Notes: generated from the letters alone by a model not told the origin. A DNA stretch of 64,000 nt from Pseudomonas sp. UBA2684 (GCA_002354655.1 DELY01000003.1:176635-240634), one strand, 5' to 3'; positions 48,658-58,025 are shown, counted from the stretch's first letter. Numbers and translations: made by a program.

Positions 48658-48719
48658 GTAGGATCAGGCCTTACCGGTACGTGGCGCATCAGCGGCCTGA
48701 TGCGCCGTCAGGGCAGTAA

Positions 48720-49448
48720 TCAGGACTGCCGTTCGTGCTCGGCATTGGCCATGATTTCTTCCAGCTTGAGGCCGGTCAGGCCGTGGATGGTGCGCCACAG
48801 GTAATAGAAGATCGCCATCAGCATGAGCATCGACGGGATGGCGATCATCGGATAGCTGAGCAGGGTCAGGCGACCCAGCTCGGCATTGAACGCCTCGCTG
48901 CCCGCCGGGCTGGTGACGATCCATTTGGCCAGCACGTAGTTCATTGCCGAGGAGAAGAAGAACGTGCCGCTCAGCCAGTATGTGGCTTTTAGCAGGCGCG
49001 CTTCGAAGCGCTCGGTGTTGCCGCCTTGCTCAAGGCGCGCATGGATCTTGTCGACATTGAGGACCGACTTGTTGAACAGCATGGTGCGGATCAGCGGGTA
49101 GCGGGTGCGGGTCGACACCAGCACCGCGATGCCGATCAGTCCGGGAATCGCCGCTTCCTTGATCGCCAGCCACTGGTTGTCCAGTTGCAGCAGGCCGATA
49201 CCGCCGGTGAGCAGCACGCTGACCAGGCCGAGCAGGGCAATGAAATTGAATTTGCGGTACTTGATCAGTTCGAATGCACCCCAGCCGAGGGGGAAGGCCA
49301 GCGCCAAGATCAATGCGCCGTCGGCGCCGAGGTTGGCTTCGCCGCTGAGCTTCATCAGCACCACCGAGGGAATCAGGATGCTGATCAATAAATCCATCAG
49401 CGGGCGAGGCTTATGTGTGGCGGGGGAGTTTTGCGTGGTATCGGTCAT
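48720..49448 (-). CDS. VC0807-family inner-membrane protein
   Basis: A 242-residue membrane protein with about six helices (about 18-40, 43-60, 67-85, 90-110, 158-175, 195-220). The sequence FELIKYRKFNFIALLG and the LYLWRTIHGLTG-like region fit the VC0807 family, of unknown function. ATG 49448 is used; a GTG 12 codons upstream is open but has no ribosome site. It is divergent from the periplasmic binding protein gene at 49708. Confidence 0.75.
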   Translation of the reverse strand: MTDTTQNSPATHKPRPLMDLLISILIPSVVLMKLSGEANLGADGALILALAFPLGWGAFELIKYRKFNFIALLGLVSVLLTGGIGLLQLDNQWLAIKEAAIPGLIGIAVLVSTRTRYPLIRTMLFNKSVLNVDKIHARLEQGGNTERFEARLLKATYWLSGTFFFSSAMNYVLAKWIVTSPAGSEAFNAELGRLTLLSYPMIAIPSMLMLMAIFYYLWRTIHGLTGLKLEEIMANAEHERQS

Positions 49449-49659
49449 GTCATTCAAAACGCAGGAAAGAACCGCGATGATCACCTGCCTGAGCGTCGGC
49501 GGCTAGCCCGACTGTCGGTTGGACTGTGACAAAGTTGTGCGGTCGTATTGTCGGCAAGCGTCTAGGACGCTGTAGTGAAGGCTATGTTGCGGCGGCTGGC
49601 GGGATTTTGGCTGTTTTCTCTGCTGGCTTTATCGGCGCTGCTAAAGAGCTGATGCTAAA

Positions 49660-49689
49660 TTGATATTACTCAGCGTGTAGCGGTTATCT
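49660..49689 (+). promoter_or_regulatory. Candidate sigma-70 promoter of the periplasmic binding protein gene
   Basis: TTGATA (49660-49665), an 18-base spacer and TTATCT (49684-49689), immediately ahead of the ribosome site gcaggag and the ATG at 49708. The leader would be almost absent, so the -10 box may overlap the untranslated region; moderate support only. Confidence 0.4.
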
Positions 49690-49707
49690 GACCGCAGGAG
49701 TCTGTTG

Positions 49708-50655
49708 ATGCAACCCGTCACCGTTGTTCGCTGGCGCCGCCTGGTGTTTGCTGCGTTTGCCTTGTTGGCTGGCCCGTCGTGGGCCAAGGAGTGCATCGGT
49801 GTGGTGCCGGCCAGTGCCCATGCGTTTTGGACGCAGGTGGAAGCCGGTGCGTTACAGGCGGCCACTGAAACCGGGGTCGACATCTATTTTCGCGGGCCAA
49901 GCCGCGAGGGCAGTATCGACGCGCAGTTGCAGCTGATCGACAAGATTGTCGAACGAGGCTGCAAGGCGTTGATCATTGCCCCGAGCGGCATCGAGATCAT
50001 CGCCAAGGTGCGCGAACTCAAGGCGCGCGGCATCCTCACCTTCTACATCGACCGTGATGTGGGCGGCGCCGATGTACAGGCGGTGATCGCCACCAACAAT
50101 TACAAGGCCGGGCAGTTGGCGGGCCAACACCTGGGGCAGGTTATGGGCGGCAAGGGGCGGGTCGGGGTGATTCGCATGAGCCCGCCGGTAACCTCCACCA
50201 GCGAGCGTCAGCGCGGGTTTGCTCAGGCGGCGAAAGACGCGGGCCTGAGCATCGTGTTCGATCGGGCGCTCGGCGATGACCCTGAGCTGACCTTCGATGC
50301 CCTGCGCGATCAACTGCCGCACCTCGATGCCTTGTTTACCCCGAATGGTTCCACCACCCGTGAAACCCATGCGGCGTTGTTGCGCCTGAACGCGGCGGGG
50401 CAGTTGCGTCATATTGGCTTCGATGGTGGCCAATTGCTGGTGGATGCGCTCAAGGCCGGCCAGTTGGACGCGCTGATTCTCCAGCAGCCGTATGCCATGG
50501 GTTACCAGAGCGTGCGCCTGGCGCAGCGTGCCCTGCGCGATAAACGCACGGAGCCGCAACGCCGCCAGGTCGAGCTGGATGTGCTGCTGTTGACCCGCGA
50601 GAACCTCCACAAGCCTGAGGTTAAAGAGTTGCTGGCGTTGCCCAAACGTCCTTGA
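49708..50655 (+). CDS. Sugar-type periplasmic binding protein (orphan)
   Basis: A 315-residue exported protein: signal peptide (about 1-26) and a type I periplasmic binding fold like ribose-binding protein and LacI-type ligand domains. Recognisable parts are FWTQVEAGALQAA, IDKIVERGCKALIIAPS, and FTPNGSTTRETHAAL. No ABC transporter genes are near, so it may feed a transporter elsewhere or act as the sensor partner of a kinase or chemoreceptor. ATG 49708 has the ribosome site gcaggag; a TTG one codon upstream is possible. A second binding protein gene follows after 93 bases. Confidence 0.85.
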   Translation: MQPVTVVRWRRLVFAAFALLAGPSWAKECIGVVPASAHAFWTQVEAGALQAATETGVDIYFRGPSREGSIDAQLQLIDKIVERGCKALIIAPSGIEIIAKVRELKARGILTFYIDRDVGGADVQAVIATNNYKAGQLAGQHLGQVMGGKGRVGVIRMSPPVTSTSERQRGFAQAAKDAGLSIVFDRALGDDPELTFDALRDQLPHLDALFTPNGSTTRETHAALLRLNAAGQLRHIGFDGGQLLVDALKAGQLDALILQQPYAMGYQSVRLAQRALRDKRTEPQRRQVELDVLLLTRENLHKPEVKELLALPKRP

Positions 50656-50748
50656 GATTGGGCCGGCCGCCCTGGCAGCCTAGCGAGCAGGCGCGGCGTA
50701 AGGCTTTCAACCATGGGGCTAGGCAGTGCAAAACAGGAGTGAAGCCTG

Positions 50749-51492
50749 ATGGGTTGTATGCGACACCGGGTGCTGGGCATCCTGCTGCTGGGCTTGTTAG
50801 CCGGGCCGGCCGCGGCAGAGTTGCAGCTATTCACTGAAGAAGCGCCGCCGATGGGCTTCAGCCTGGACGGCGAGCCGCACGGCATGTCGGTGGAGATCGT
50901 CCAGGCATTGATCAAACGTACCGGGCATGCCGCGCAGATTCAGGTGTTGCCCTGGACGCGCGCCTATCACCTTGCCCAGCGCCAGGCCGATACGGCGATC
51001 TTCTCCACCGTGCGCACCCCGGAGCGCGAGGACAAGTTCCAGTGGGTTGGGCCGATCATGCTTGGCACCACCAGTTTCTACTCGCTGAAATCGCGCAACC
51101 TGCATATCGACAGCCTGGCCGATGCCGCCGCCAGCGGCCCATTGGCCCTGCCCAAGCAGTGGTACAGCTACGAAACCCTGGCTGGGCTGGGCTTCACCAA
51201 TCTGTATGGCGTGCCCACGCCCAGGCACATGGTGACGATGCTCAAGCACGGCCGGGTCAAGCTGATCGCCACCGATGACGCGACCCTCGCCGACGTGCTC
51301 GCCACGGGCGAACTGACTCCGGATCAGGTGCAGGCCCATGTGCCGTTCATGCACACGGCCTACTACATTGCCTTCTCTCGGCAAACCGACCCAGCGGTGG
51401 TCGCCGCCTGGCAGCGTGAACTGGCGGGAATGCGCCAGGACGGCAGCTATGAGGCGATTTTCCGCCATTGGCTGCCCGCGGGACGTGACTGA
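50749..51492 (+). CDS. Amino-acid-type substrate-binding protein (SBP_bac_3 family, orphan)
   Basis: A 247-residue exported protein: signal peptide with cleavage after the AAA near 23, then a type II binding fold of the family 3 kind. Typical pieces are EEAPPMGFSLDGEPHGMSVEI, the RQADTAIFS loop and the DATLADVLATG segment. No permease or ATPase gene is linked. A reading frame with a membrane segment overlaps its stop (51485-51778) and may be what remains of a downstream sensor. ATG 50749. Confidence 0.87.
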   Translation: MGCMRHRVLGILLLGLLAGPAAAELQLFTEEAPPMGFSLDGEPHGMSVEIVQALIKRTGHAAQIQVLPWTRAYHLAQRQADTAIFSTVRTPEREDKFQWVGPIMLGTTSFYSLKSRNLHIDSLADAAASGPLALPKQWYSYETLAGLGFTNLYGVPTPRHMVTMLKHGRVKLIATDDATLADVLATGELTPDQVQAHVPFMHTAYYIAFSRQTDPAVVAAWQRELAGMRQDGSYEAIFRHWLPAGRD

Positions 51493-51778
51493 GCCGCGCC
51501 TGACCGGCTTGCTGGTGGTCACCTCGTCGCGGCCATCAACCGCTACCCTGTCGAGTCCCCCCAGGCGCGATCGCTTTCGCGAGCAACTGGCGGTGAGCTT
51601 GCCGCGCCTGGTCTATGCCGCGCTGTTGCTCTGGATGGCCGCAGGCGGCGCCGAGTTGGCGGGAATATTGCTGCGCGCTCATTACCTGCCTGGCCTACGT
51701 GTCCGATTTACGTGTCGTTGCGTCCGTTCTTCGGTGTGCCAGCAGTGCGGGCGCAGCCGAGGCGGTAGACTGCTGTAG
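51485..51778 (+). pseudogene. Probable 5' remnant of a membrane sensor gene
   Basis: The open frame starts at GTG 51485, overlapping the stop of the binding-protein gene by 8 bases, and runs for 97 codons. The first 70 codons look coding: strong C/G third positions, [17 protein letters not shown], then one membrane helix and ILLRAHYLP, like the first residues of histidine kinases or diguanylate cyclases. After about 51690 the sequence turns into Arg/Cys-rich nonsense and the frame ends. It may be the N-terminus of a sensor whose body was deleted. This is the only content of the 317-base stretch 51493-51809. Confidence 0.35.
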
Positions 51779-51809
51779 CCGATTCAACTGTCGTTTTGGA
51801 AAATGCCTT

Positions 51810-52682
51810 ATGCCGATCATGCAACGTGCCTCTCACCATGAACTGCGCAGCGCCTTCCGTGCGCTGCTGTCCTCCGATGCCTGCTATCACACCGCTTCGG
51901 TATTCGATCCGATGTCGGCGCGGATTGCTGGCGACCTGGGTTTCGAAGTGGGCATCCTGGGTGGCTCGGTCGCGTCCTTGCAGGTTCTGGCCGCGCCGGA
52001 CTTTGCCCTTATTACGCTGAGCGAGTTCGTCGAACAGGCCAGCCGCATTGGCCGGGTCAGCCGCTTGCCGGTGATCGCCGATGCCGACCACGGCTACGGC
52101 AACGCGCTCAACGTGATGCGCACGGTGGTTGAGCTGGAGCGCGCCGGGATCGCCGCGCTGACCATCGAGGACACCCTGTTGCCGGCGCAGTTCGGACGCA
52201 AATCCACGGACCTGATCAGCGTCGAGGAGGGCGTCGGCAAGATCCGCGCGGCGCTGGAGGCGCGGGTCGATCCAGACCTGGCGATCATCGCCCGTACCCA
52301 TGCCGGCGTGCTGGCCGTGGACGAAGTGATCCGCCGCACCGTGGCCTATCAAGCCGCTGGTGCCGATGGCATCTGCATCGTCGGCATCGAAGACTTCGAG
52401 CACCTGGAAAAAATCGCCGAACACCTGAGCATCCCGTTGATGCTGGTCACCTACGGCAACCCCAAGCTGCGTGACAACGCGCGGCTGGCCAAGCTCGGCG
52501 TGCGCATCGTGGTCAACGGTCACGCAGCCTACTTCGCGGCGATCAAGGCCACCTACGACTGCCTGCGCGAACAGCGCGGCGTGGATGCCAGCGACCTCAG
52601 CGCCTCCGAATTGGCGCACAAATACACCTTGCCCGAGGAGTACATCGTTTGGGCCGAGGAGTTTATGGACGTCAAGGAATAG
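51810..52682 (+). CDS. Oxaloacetate decarboxylase (isocitrate lyase/PEP mutase superfamily)
   Basis: The 290-residue protein is highly similar, from memory, to PA4872 of P. aeruginosa, which decarboxylates oxaloacetate to pyruvate without biotin. It has the superfamily metal/substrate loop DADHGYG at 91-97, the [16 protein letters not shown] start and [12 protein letters not shown]. In P. aeruginosa it also lies just before the urease region. ATG 51810 is used; MQRASHHE three codons on would be a possible shorter start. Confidence 0.93.
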   Translation: MPIMQRASHHELRSAFRALLSSDACYHTASVFDPMSARIAGDLGFEVGILGGSVASLQVLAAPDFALITLSEFVEQASRIGRVSRLPVIADADHGYGNALNVMRTVVELERAGIAALTIEDTLLPAQFGRKSTDLISVEEGVGKIRAALEARVDPDLAIIARTHAGVLAVDEVIRRTVAYQAAGADGICIVGIEDFEHLEKIAEHLSIPLMLVTYGNPKLRDNARLAKLGVRIVVNGHAAYFAAIKATYDCLREQRGVDASDLSASELAHKYTLPEEYIVWAEEFMDVKE

Positions 52683-52764
52683 CCGCGCCGATGACCTGCA
52701 CTTGTAAAGCCGTTCGCCGGCGCTCATATCTGTTGCAGATGGGCAAATTGGGCAGGAGGGCGTC

Positions 52765-53031
52765 ATGGCCGGTGGCTGGACAAACGATGGGGCGGTGCAG
52801 GAACAGATCGACAGCAGCATCGAGGACGCCATCCAGCGTGCCCGCAGCCAGCTGCCGAGCGGCGAGAGCCTGAGCCACTGCGAGGAATGCGCGGCGGCCA
52901 TTCCCGAGGCGCGGCGCAAGGCCATCGTCGGCGTGCGCCTGTGTGTGGCCTGCCAGACCGCACACGACCAGGAGCAGGCCCGGTTCAGCGGTTATAACCG
53001 CCGCGGTAGCAAGGACAGCCAGCTGCGTTGA
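52765..53031 (+). CDS. YbiI/TraR-type DksA-family zinc finger protein
   Basis: An 88-residue protein with a C4 zinc finger (CEEC near 39-42 and CVAC near 60-63) and the invariant tail YNRRGSKDSQLR of the YbiI family. The N-terminal helix IDSSIEDAIQRAR corresponds to the TraR helix that enters the RNA polymerase secondary channel. It lacks the long DksA coiled coil. Its role in Pseudomonas is unclear. A strong ggagg precedes ATG 52765. It converges with ureC. Confidence 0.92.
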   Translation: MAGGWTNDGAVQEQIDSSIEDAIQRARSQLPSGESLSHCEECAAAIPEARRKAIVGVRLCVACQTAHDQEQARFSGYNRRGSKDSQLR

Positions 53032-53068
53032 TGGTGCGCGTCGTCTTCGCCGCTGCGCGGCTCAAGCT

Positions 53069-53103
53069 AACCGACGACTACTCGGCAGGAGAAGTCGTCG
53101 GTT
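53069..53103. repeat. Inverted repeat between the YbiI-type gene and ureC
   Basis: aaccgacgact (53069-53079) pairs perfectly with agtcgtcggtt (53093-53103). An outer arm (cgctgcgc..ctcaa with ttgagcgcagcg) surrounds it with a 3-nt bulge. There is no T tract, but it lies at the junction of two convergent genes and may limit readthrough. Confidence 0.5.
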
Positions 53104-53141
53104 GTGGTTGAGCGCAGCGAAGCCCAACACCCGCCGGCTGC

Positions 53142-54842
53142 TCAGAACAGGAAATAACGCTGTGCCATCGGCAGCACCTCGGCCGGTTCGCACCAGAGCA
53201 ACTGGCCGTCGGCCTTGACCTGATAGTTCTGCGGGTCGACGTCGATAGTCGGCAGGTAGTCGTTGTGGATCAGGTCGGTCTTCTGCACCTCGCGGCAGCC
53301 TTTGACCACGCCGATTTTTTTCTTCAAGCCAAGCTGTGCGGGCACCCCGGCGTCGAATGCCGCCTGGCTGATAAAGGTGATGCTGGTGGCATGCCGGCTG
53401 CCGGCGTAGCTGGCGAACATCGGTCGGTAGTGCACCGGCTGCGGCGTCGGGATTGAAGCATTGGCGTCGCCCATCAGGCTGGCGGCAATCGCGCCGCCCT
53501 TGAGGATCAGCGTCGGTTTGACCCCGAAAAACGCCGGCCGCCAGAGCACCAGGTCAGCCCATTTGCCCACTTCGATGGAGCCCACTTCATGGCTGATGCC
53601 GTGGGTGATCGCCGGGTTGATGGTGTATTTGGCGATATAGCGTTTGACCCGGAAGTTGCTGTTGCCTGCCCCGTCGCCTGGCAGCGGGCCGCGCTGCTTG
53701 TGCATCTTGTCGGCGGTCTGCCAGGTGCGGGTGATCACCTCGCCCACGCGGCCCATGGCCTGGCTGTCGGAGCTGATCATGCTGAACGCGCCGAGGTCAT
53801 GCAGGATATCTTCGGCGGCGATGGTCTCGCGGCGAATGCGGCTTTCGGCGAAGGCCACGTCCTCGGCGATGCTCGGGTCGAGGTGGTGGCAGACCATCAG
53901 CATGTCCAGGTGTTCGTCGATGGTGTTCTTGGTGAACGGCCGGGTCGGGTTGGTCGAGCTGGGCAGCACGTTGGGGAAGCCGCAGGCCTTGATGATGTCC
54001 GGCGCATGGCCGCCGCCGGCACCCTCGGTGTGATAGGTGTGGATGGTGCGGCCCTTGAACGCACCCAGCGTGGTTTCGACAAAGCCGGACTCGTTGAGGG
54101 TGTCGGTATGGATCGCCACCTGCACATCGTACTGGTCGGCGACGCTCAGGCAATTGTCGATCGCCGCCGGGGTGGTGCCCCAGTCCTCGTGCAGCTTGAG
54201 GCCAATGGCTCCGGCCTTGACCTGCTCGATTAACGGCTCGGGCAGGCTGGCATTACCCTTGCCGGTAAAGCCCAGGTTCATCGGGAAGGCGTCGGCGGCC
54301 TGCAGCATGCGCGCCATATGCCAGGGCCCGGAGGTGCAGGTGGTGGCGTTGGTGCCGGTTGCAGGCCCGGTGCCGCCGCCGATCATGGTGGTGACGCCGC
54401 TCATCAGCGCCTCTTCGATCTGCTGCGGGCAGATAAAGTGGATATGGGTGTCGATACCACCCGCCGTGAGGATCATGCCCTCGCCGGCAATTACTTCGGT
54501 GCCTGCGCCGATGGCGATGGTCACATCGGGCTGGATATCCGGGTTGCCGGCCTTGCCGATGGCGGCGATACGGCCGTCCTTCAAGCCGACGTCGGCCTTG
54601 ACGATGCCCCAGTGGTCGATGATCAGCGCATTGGTGATCAGCGTATCGACCACATCCTTGGCGCAGAGCTGGCCCTGCCCCATGCCGTCGCGGATCACCT
54701 TTCCGCCGCCGAACTTCACTTCCTCGCCGTAGGTGGTGAAGTCTTTCTCCACCTCGATCCACAGCTCGGTATCGGCCAGGCGCACCTTGTCGCCGACGGT
54801 GGGGCCGAACATATCGGCGTAGGCTTGGCGGGAGATTTTCAT
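53142..54842 (-). CDS. ureC: Urease subunit alpha
   Basis: Catalytic subunit of the nickel urease, which hydrolyses urea to ammonia and carbamate. In the 566-residue protein, nickel ligands H133, H135, H245, H271 and D359 and the carbamylated K216 (GLKLHED) are all present, with flap residues C318 and H319. Numbers are one lower than in the Klebsiella enzyme. The protein is full length. ATG 54842. Separated from ureB by a 154-base gap with a REP pair. Confidence 0.98.
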   Translation of the reverse strand: MKISRQAYADMFGPTVGDKVRLADTELWIEVEKDFTTYGEEVKFGGGKVIRDGMGQGQLCAKDVVDTLITNALIIDHWGIVKADVGLKDGRIAAIGKAGNPDIQPDVTIAIGAGTEVIAGEGMILTAGGIDTHIHFICPQQIEEALMSGVTTMIGGGTGPATGTNATTCTSGPWHMARMLQAADAFPMNLGFTGKGNASLPEPLIEQVKAGAIGLKLHEDWGTTPAAIDNCLSVADQYDVQVAIHTDTLNESGFVETTLGAFKGRTIHTYHTEGAGGGHAPDIIKACGFPNVLPSSTNPTRPFTKNTIDEHLDMLMVCHHLDPSIAEDVAFAESRIRRETIAAEDILHDLGAFSMISSDSQAMGRVGEVITRTWQTADKMHKQRGPLPGDGAGNSNFRVKRYIAKYTINPAITHGISHEVGSIEVGKWADLVLWRPAFFGVKPTLILKGGAIAASLMGDANASIPTPQPVHYRPMFASYAGSRHATSITFISQAAFDAGVPAQLGLKKKIGVVKGCREVQKTDLIHNDYLPTIDVDPQNYQVKADGQLLWCEPAEVLPMAQRYFLF

Positions 54843-54891
54843 GGGTTCGCCTTCAGATTCAATTGGGTTTGCAACCGTTCGCTGCGCTCAC

Positions 54892-54972
54892 TATCGCGGG
54901 CAAGCCCGCTCCTACAGAGAAATGCGATCACATGTAGGAGCGGCGATGCGGCGATCCGACTTGCCCGCGATA
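54892..54972. repeat. REP pair between ureB and ureC
   Basis: tatcgcgggcaag (54892-54904) and cttgcccgcgata (54960-54972) form a perfect 13-bp outer pair. An inner pair gctcctaca (54908-54916) and tgtaggagc (54933-54941) completes the usual Pseudomonas REP arrangement. It lies inside the urease operon mRNA. Confidence 0.75.
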
Positions 54973-54996
54973 CGGCCATAGCAGATGCCTCGAAAT

Positions 54997-55302
54997 TTAC
55001 AGATCGCCCATCACCCGCCCGGCAAAGCCGAATACGCGGCGGTGGCCGGCGAGATCGACCAGTTCGACCTCGCGGCTCTGCCCTGGCTCGAAGCGCACGG
55101 CGGTGCCGGCCGGGATATTCAGGCGCATGCCTCGCGTCGCGCTGCGCTCAAAGGTCAGCGCGTCGTTGGTTTCGAAGAAGTGGTAGTGCGAGCCGACCTG
55201 AATCGGCCGGTCGCCGCTATTGGCCACGGTCACGTGCAGGGTGCGGCGGCCGGCGTTGAGTTCGATCTCGCCGTCCTGGATCTGGTATTCGCCGGGGATC
55301 AT
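54997..55302 (-). CDS. ureB: Urease subunit beta
   Basis: Structural urease subunit of 101 residues, all beta type, with the family signature [14 protein letters not shown]. It starts [16 protein letters not shown], the standard start. The start codon overlaps the stop of the upstream GNAT gene by 4 bases (ATGA). Confidence 0.97.
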   Translation of the reverse strand: MIPGEYQIQDGEIELNAGRRTLHVTVANSGDRPIQVGSHYHFFETNDALTFERSATRGMRLNIPAGTAVRFEPGQSREVELVDLAGHRRVFGFAGRVMGDL

Positions 55303-55811
55303 GGCGCGCTCCTCTCGGGGCTAAGGGTCAGTTGCATAAAGGTCAGGTCGAGCCAGCGACCGAACTTGCGCCCTACCTGGGGCATTTGCCCGGTGGTGAC
55401 GAAACCGAAGCGCTGGTGCAGGCCGATGGAGGCGAGGTTGCCGCTCTCGATGGCGGCGACCATCACATGCTTGCCGCCGGCCCTGCCGCGCTCGATCAGC
55501 GCGCCGAGCAGCAGCACGCCGAGGCCACGGCCGCGCTGGTCGGCGCGTACGTACAGGGAGTTCTCCACGGTGTTGCAGAAGCCATCGAAGGGCCGCCAGT
55601 CGCCGTAGGCGGCGTAGCCGAGCACGCTGTCGTCGGCGTCTACCGCCACCAGCACCGGGTAGCCCTGCTGGCGGCGCGCGGCCAGCCAGGCCTGGCGGTT
55701 GGCCAGGTCGACGGTGGCGTCCATCCAGATTGCTGTGGTGTTGAGTACCGCGTCGTTGAAGATCTCGCGGATGGCTTCCAGGTCGTCGTCGCGGGCATCG
55801 CGAATAATCAT
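55299..55811 (-). CDS. GNAT acetyltransferase (phosphinothricin/methionine sulfoximine type)
   Basis: A 170-residue GNAT enzyme. The acetyl-CoA loop [14 protein letters not shown] is near 88-101. It resembles P. aeruginosa PA4866, reported to acetylate methionine sulfoximine and sulfone, and the Pat/Bar resistance enzymes. It lies between ureA and ureB, overlapping ureB by 4 bases, so it is expressed with urease. The physiological substrate may be a toxic glutamine synthetase inhibitor, which would fit nitrogen metabolism. Confidence 0.9.
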   Translation of the reverse strand: MIIRDARDDDLEAIREIFNDAVLNTTAIWMDATVDLANRQAWLAARRQQGYPVLVAVDADDSVLGYAAYGDWRPFDGFCNTVENSLYVRADQRGRGLGVLLLGALIERGRAGGKHVMVAAIESGNLASIGLHQRFGFVTTGQMPQVGRKFGRWLDLTFMQLTLSPERSAP

Positions 55812-55829
55812 TCTTCAGAGTCTCCAGGA

Positions 55830-55962
55830 AGTCGTTCAAGGTCGTAGCGAGCGCAGCTCAGGCAAGGCGCAAGTCGGCGAGGATGCGGAGTTGACGCCTG
55901 TCAATGAGCAATCCGAGCCGGCTTGCAACGCAGCATGGGTAAGCGCAGTAGACATTGGACGA
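55830..55962 (+). repeat. Structured intergenic element, copy C
   Basis: Third copy, in the opposite orientation to A and B. It reads gcaaggc (55862-55868), stem gcaagtcggc (55869-55878) with gccggcttgc (55917-55926, one G-T pair), inner stem ttgac/gtcaa (55891-55895 with 55900-55904), and aacgcagca (55927-55935). Weaker outer arms (about 55833-55843 and 55953-55964) flank it. It fills the 156-base gap between the GNAT gene and ureA inside the urea operon. Confidence 0.7.
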
Positions 55963-55967
55963 TTTCC

Positions 55968-56270
55968 TCAGGCTATCGGTTGGTGGACGGTCACCAACTT
56001 GGTGCCGTCCGGGAAGGTGGCTTCGACCTGGATCTCCGGGATCATTTCCGCGATGCCTTCCATCACCTGATCGCGGCTCAGCAGGGTGGTGCCGAAATGC
56101 ATCAGCTCGGCCACGGTCTGGCCGTCTCGCGCGCCTTCGAGCAGGGCGGCGCTGATATAGGCCATGGCTTCCGGGTAGTTGAGCTTTACCCCACGGGCCA
56201 GGCGCCGTTCGGCCACCAGGCCGGCGGTGAAGATCAGCAGCTTGTCTTTTTCTCTCGGGGTCAGGTCCAT
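55968..56270 (-). CDS. ureA: Urease subunit gamma
   Basis: The small structural subunit of urease, 100 residues, starting [20 protein letters not shown] with the family motif [11 protein letters not shown] and the C-terminal VHQPI. The true start is ATG 56270; an in-frame extension upstream runs through ureD in the wrong frame and is rejected. The start shares one base with the ureD stop. Confidence 0.97.
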   Translation of the reverse strand: MDLTPREKDKLLIFTAGLVAERRLARGVKLNYPEAMAYISAALLEGARDGQTVAELMHFGTTLLSRDQVMEGIAEMIPEIQVEATFPDGTKLVTVHQPIA

Positions 56271-57121
56271 CAGGTACTCCAGATACGTGGGGGCACGGCG
56301 GCGCGGCCGAGCAGGGCCGGGCGCAGCAGGTGCCAGAGTTCGATCAGCCAGGCGCGGGCGTGCAGGGCCTCGCTGGCCAGGCAGCGGGCCACCAGCAGGC
56401 CGGGTAATTGAGTGAGGTCGCCGCGCACCGCCCCGGAGATGGGATGAGGCAGGTTGCGGCAGCGTTCGAGCAGTTCGCTGTGGATTTCGCCGCTGATCAG
56501 CAGAGTGGCGAAGACCGGTTTGCCGTCCAGGCCGATGGGCGAGTCGAGCAGGCCATCGCCGCCGACCACGCGCTGGCGTTCGTGCCAGAGCAGTTGGCCG
56601 TCGCGGCGGATATTCAGCTGCGCTTGAAAGTGCCCGGCGTCGAAACGTTCGCCACTGGCAGGGCGGCCGAGGGCGACGATGTCCCAGTAGAGCAGCCTGG
56701 CATCGCCGAGCAGCTCGATATCGGTGGTTAGCTCGGCCTGGGCGGCGGCATAGACGATGGTTTCCTGCGGCAGCCATTCCAGGGTGGCACCGGCTTCGAC
56801 GCGCAGCTTGAGGCTCTGGTAGGCCGGGCCGGCGGCGCGGTACCACTTGGCGGCACCGGGGCTGGTCAGCTGCGCCCAGGCGTTGCTGCCGACCGTGGCC
56901 GAGATATCCAGACGATCACCGCCAGCGATGCCGCCCGGGGGATGGACGATGATGTGCTGACACACCTGTGGGCCTTCGCCGTACAGGTGCTTTTGCACCC
57001 GCAGCGGGCCCTTATGCCGACGCAGGGTCGGCCGCGTGCAGTCGCCATCGCGGCCATAGCCCAGCTCCAGCTCGGCGTGCCAGCTGGGGGTAAACAGGGC
57101 GGTGGGGGCAGGTGCGTTCAT
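56270..57121 (-). CDS. ureD: Urease accessory protein UreD
   Basis: Scaffold of the UreDFG complex that loads nickel into apo-urease. The 283-residue protein has the normal UreD fold with [22 protein letters not shown] and the WLPQETIVY segment. ATG 57121 is the start; an upstream in-frame stretch would include the REP at 57156-57210 and is excluded. ureE, ureF and ureG are not in the window and must be elsewhere, as in P. aeruginosa. Confidence 0.95.
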   Translation of the reverse strand: MNAPAPTALFTPSWHAELELGYGRDGDCTRPTLRRHKGPLRVQKHLYGEGPQVCQHIIVHPPGGIAGGDRLDISATVGSNAWAQLTSPGAAKWYRAAGPAYQSLKLRVEAGATLEWLPQETIVYAAAQAELTTDIELLGDARLLYWDIVALGRPASGERFDAGHFQAQLNIRRDGQLLWHERQRVVGGDGLLDSPIGLDGKPVFATLLISGEIHSELLERCRNLPHPISGAVRGDLTQLPGLLVARCLASEALHARAWLIELWHLLRPALLGRAAVPPRIWST

Positions 57122-57155
57122 GGTTATCTTTGTCGGGGGATGGGGTCTTATTGTT

Positions 57156-57210
57156 CTGTAGGAGCGAGCTTGCTCACGAATCGTAATCGCGAGCAAGCTC
57201 GCTCCTACAG
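57156..57210. repeat. Perfect REP inverted repeat between urtE and ureD
   Basis: The arm at 57156-57175 (ctgtaggagcgagcttgctc) is the exact reverse complement of 57191-57210. The spacer is 15 bases. This is a standard Pseudomonas REP pair. It ends seven bases before the urtE stop, inside the operon. Confidence 0.85.
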
Positions 57211-57216
57211 GTTGCT

Positions 57217-57915
57217 TCAAATCGCCACCAGTCCGCGCACGCCATCGGCCTGCATGGTTTCGCCACGGCCCTGCTGAACGATCTCGCCACGGCTCATCAC
57301 CAGGTACTGATCGGCCAGCTCGGCGGCAAAATCATAGAACTGCTCGACCAGCAGGATGGCCATATCGCCGCGCTCGGCGAGCTTCTTGATCACCACTCCA
57401 ATCTCCTTGATCACCGAAGGCTGAATGCCTTCGGTGGGTTCGTCGAGGATCAGCAGGCGCGGCTTGCTGGCCAGCGCGCGGCCGATGGCCAGCTGTTGTT
57501 GCTGGCCGCCGGAAAGGTCACCGCCACGGCGTTGCTTCATCTCGCGCAGTACCGGGAACAGCTCGTAGATAAACTCCGGCACCAGCTTGGCTTCGCTGCC
57601 GGGGAAGCGTGACAGGCCCATCAGCAGGTTTTCTTCCACGGTCAGGCGGCCGAAGATTTCCCGGCCCTGGGGCACGTAGGCGATGCCGGCGTGCACGCGC
57701 TGGTGCGGTTTGAAGGCGGTGATCGGCTGACCTTCCCACTGCACGGCGCCTTGCTTGGCCGGGATCAGGCCCATCAGGCATTTCAGCAAGGTGGTCTTGC
57801 CCACGCCGTTACGGCCGAGCAGGCAGGTGACCTCGCCGACCTTGGCCTCGAACGACAGACCACGGAGGATATGGCTGCCGCCGTAATACTGATGCAGTTG
57901 TTGGACTTGCAGCAT
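57217..57915 (-). CDS. urtE: Urea ABC transporter ATP-binding protein UrtE
   Basis: One of the two ATPases of the branched-chain-type urea importer. The 232-residue protein has Walker A GRNGVGKT (34-41), signature [15 protein letters not shown] and Walker [16 protein letters not shown]. It resembles LivF. ATG 57915. It follows urtD in the operon after a 110-base gap with a palindrome. Confidence 0.96.
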   Translation of the reverse strand: MLQVQQLHQYYGGSHILRGLSFEAKVGEVTCLLGRNGVGKTTLLKCLMGLIPAKQGAVQWEGQPITAFKPHQRVHAGIAYVPQGREIFGRLTVEENLLMGLSRFPGSEAKLVPEFIYELFPVLREMKQRRGGDLSGGQQQQLAIGRALASKPRLLILDEPTEGIQPSVIKEIGVVIKKLAERGDMAILLVEQFYDFAAELADQYLVMSRGEIVQQGRGETMQADGVRGLVAI

Positions 57916-57934
57916 GTCGATGTCCTTGTTTGTG

Positions 57935-58023
57935 CGTAGGGTGGATCGGGGCGCGTAGCTCGCGTTTTATCCATCCACCGTGCGATGTCATTAGTGGATG
58001 AAAACGGCGTCATCCACCCTACG
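57935..58023. repeat. GTAGGGTGG-type palindrome between urtD and urtE
   Basis: cgtagggtggat (57935-57946) is the perfect complement of atccaccctacg (58012-58023). An inner pair based on cgtttt..catccac and gtggatgaaaacg lies between. The ends match the repeat at 161-324. Confidence 0.7.
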
Positions 58024-58025
58024 TT

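Noticed and set aside
49584-49652. A 22-codon frame resembling a signal peptide (MLRRLAGFWLFSLLALSALL)
   Set aside because: Too short, no ribosome site, and it ends before any mature domain. It might be another remnant, but nothing supports a gene.
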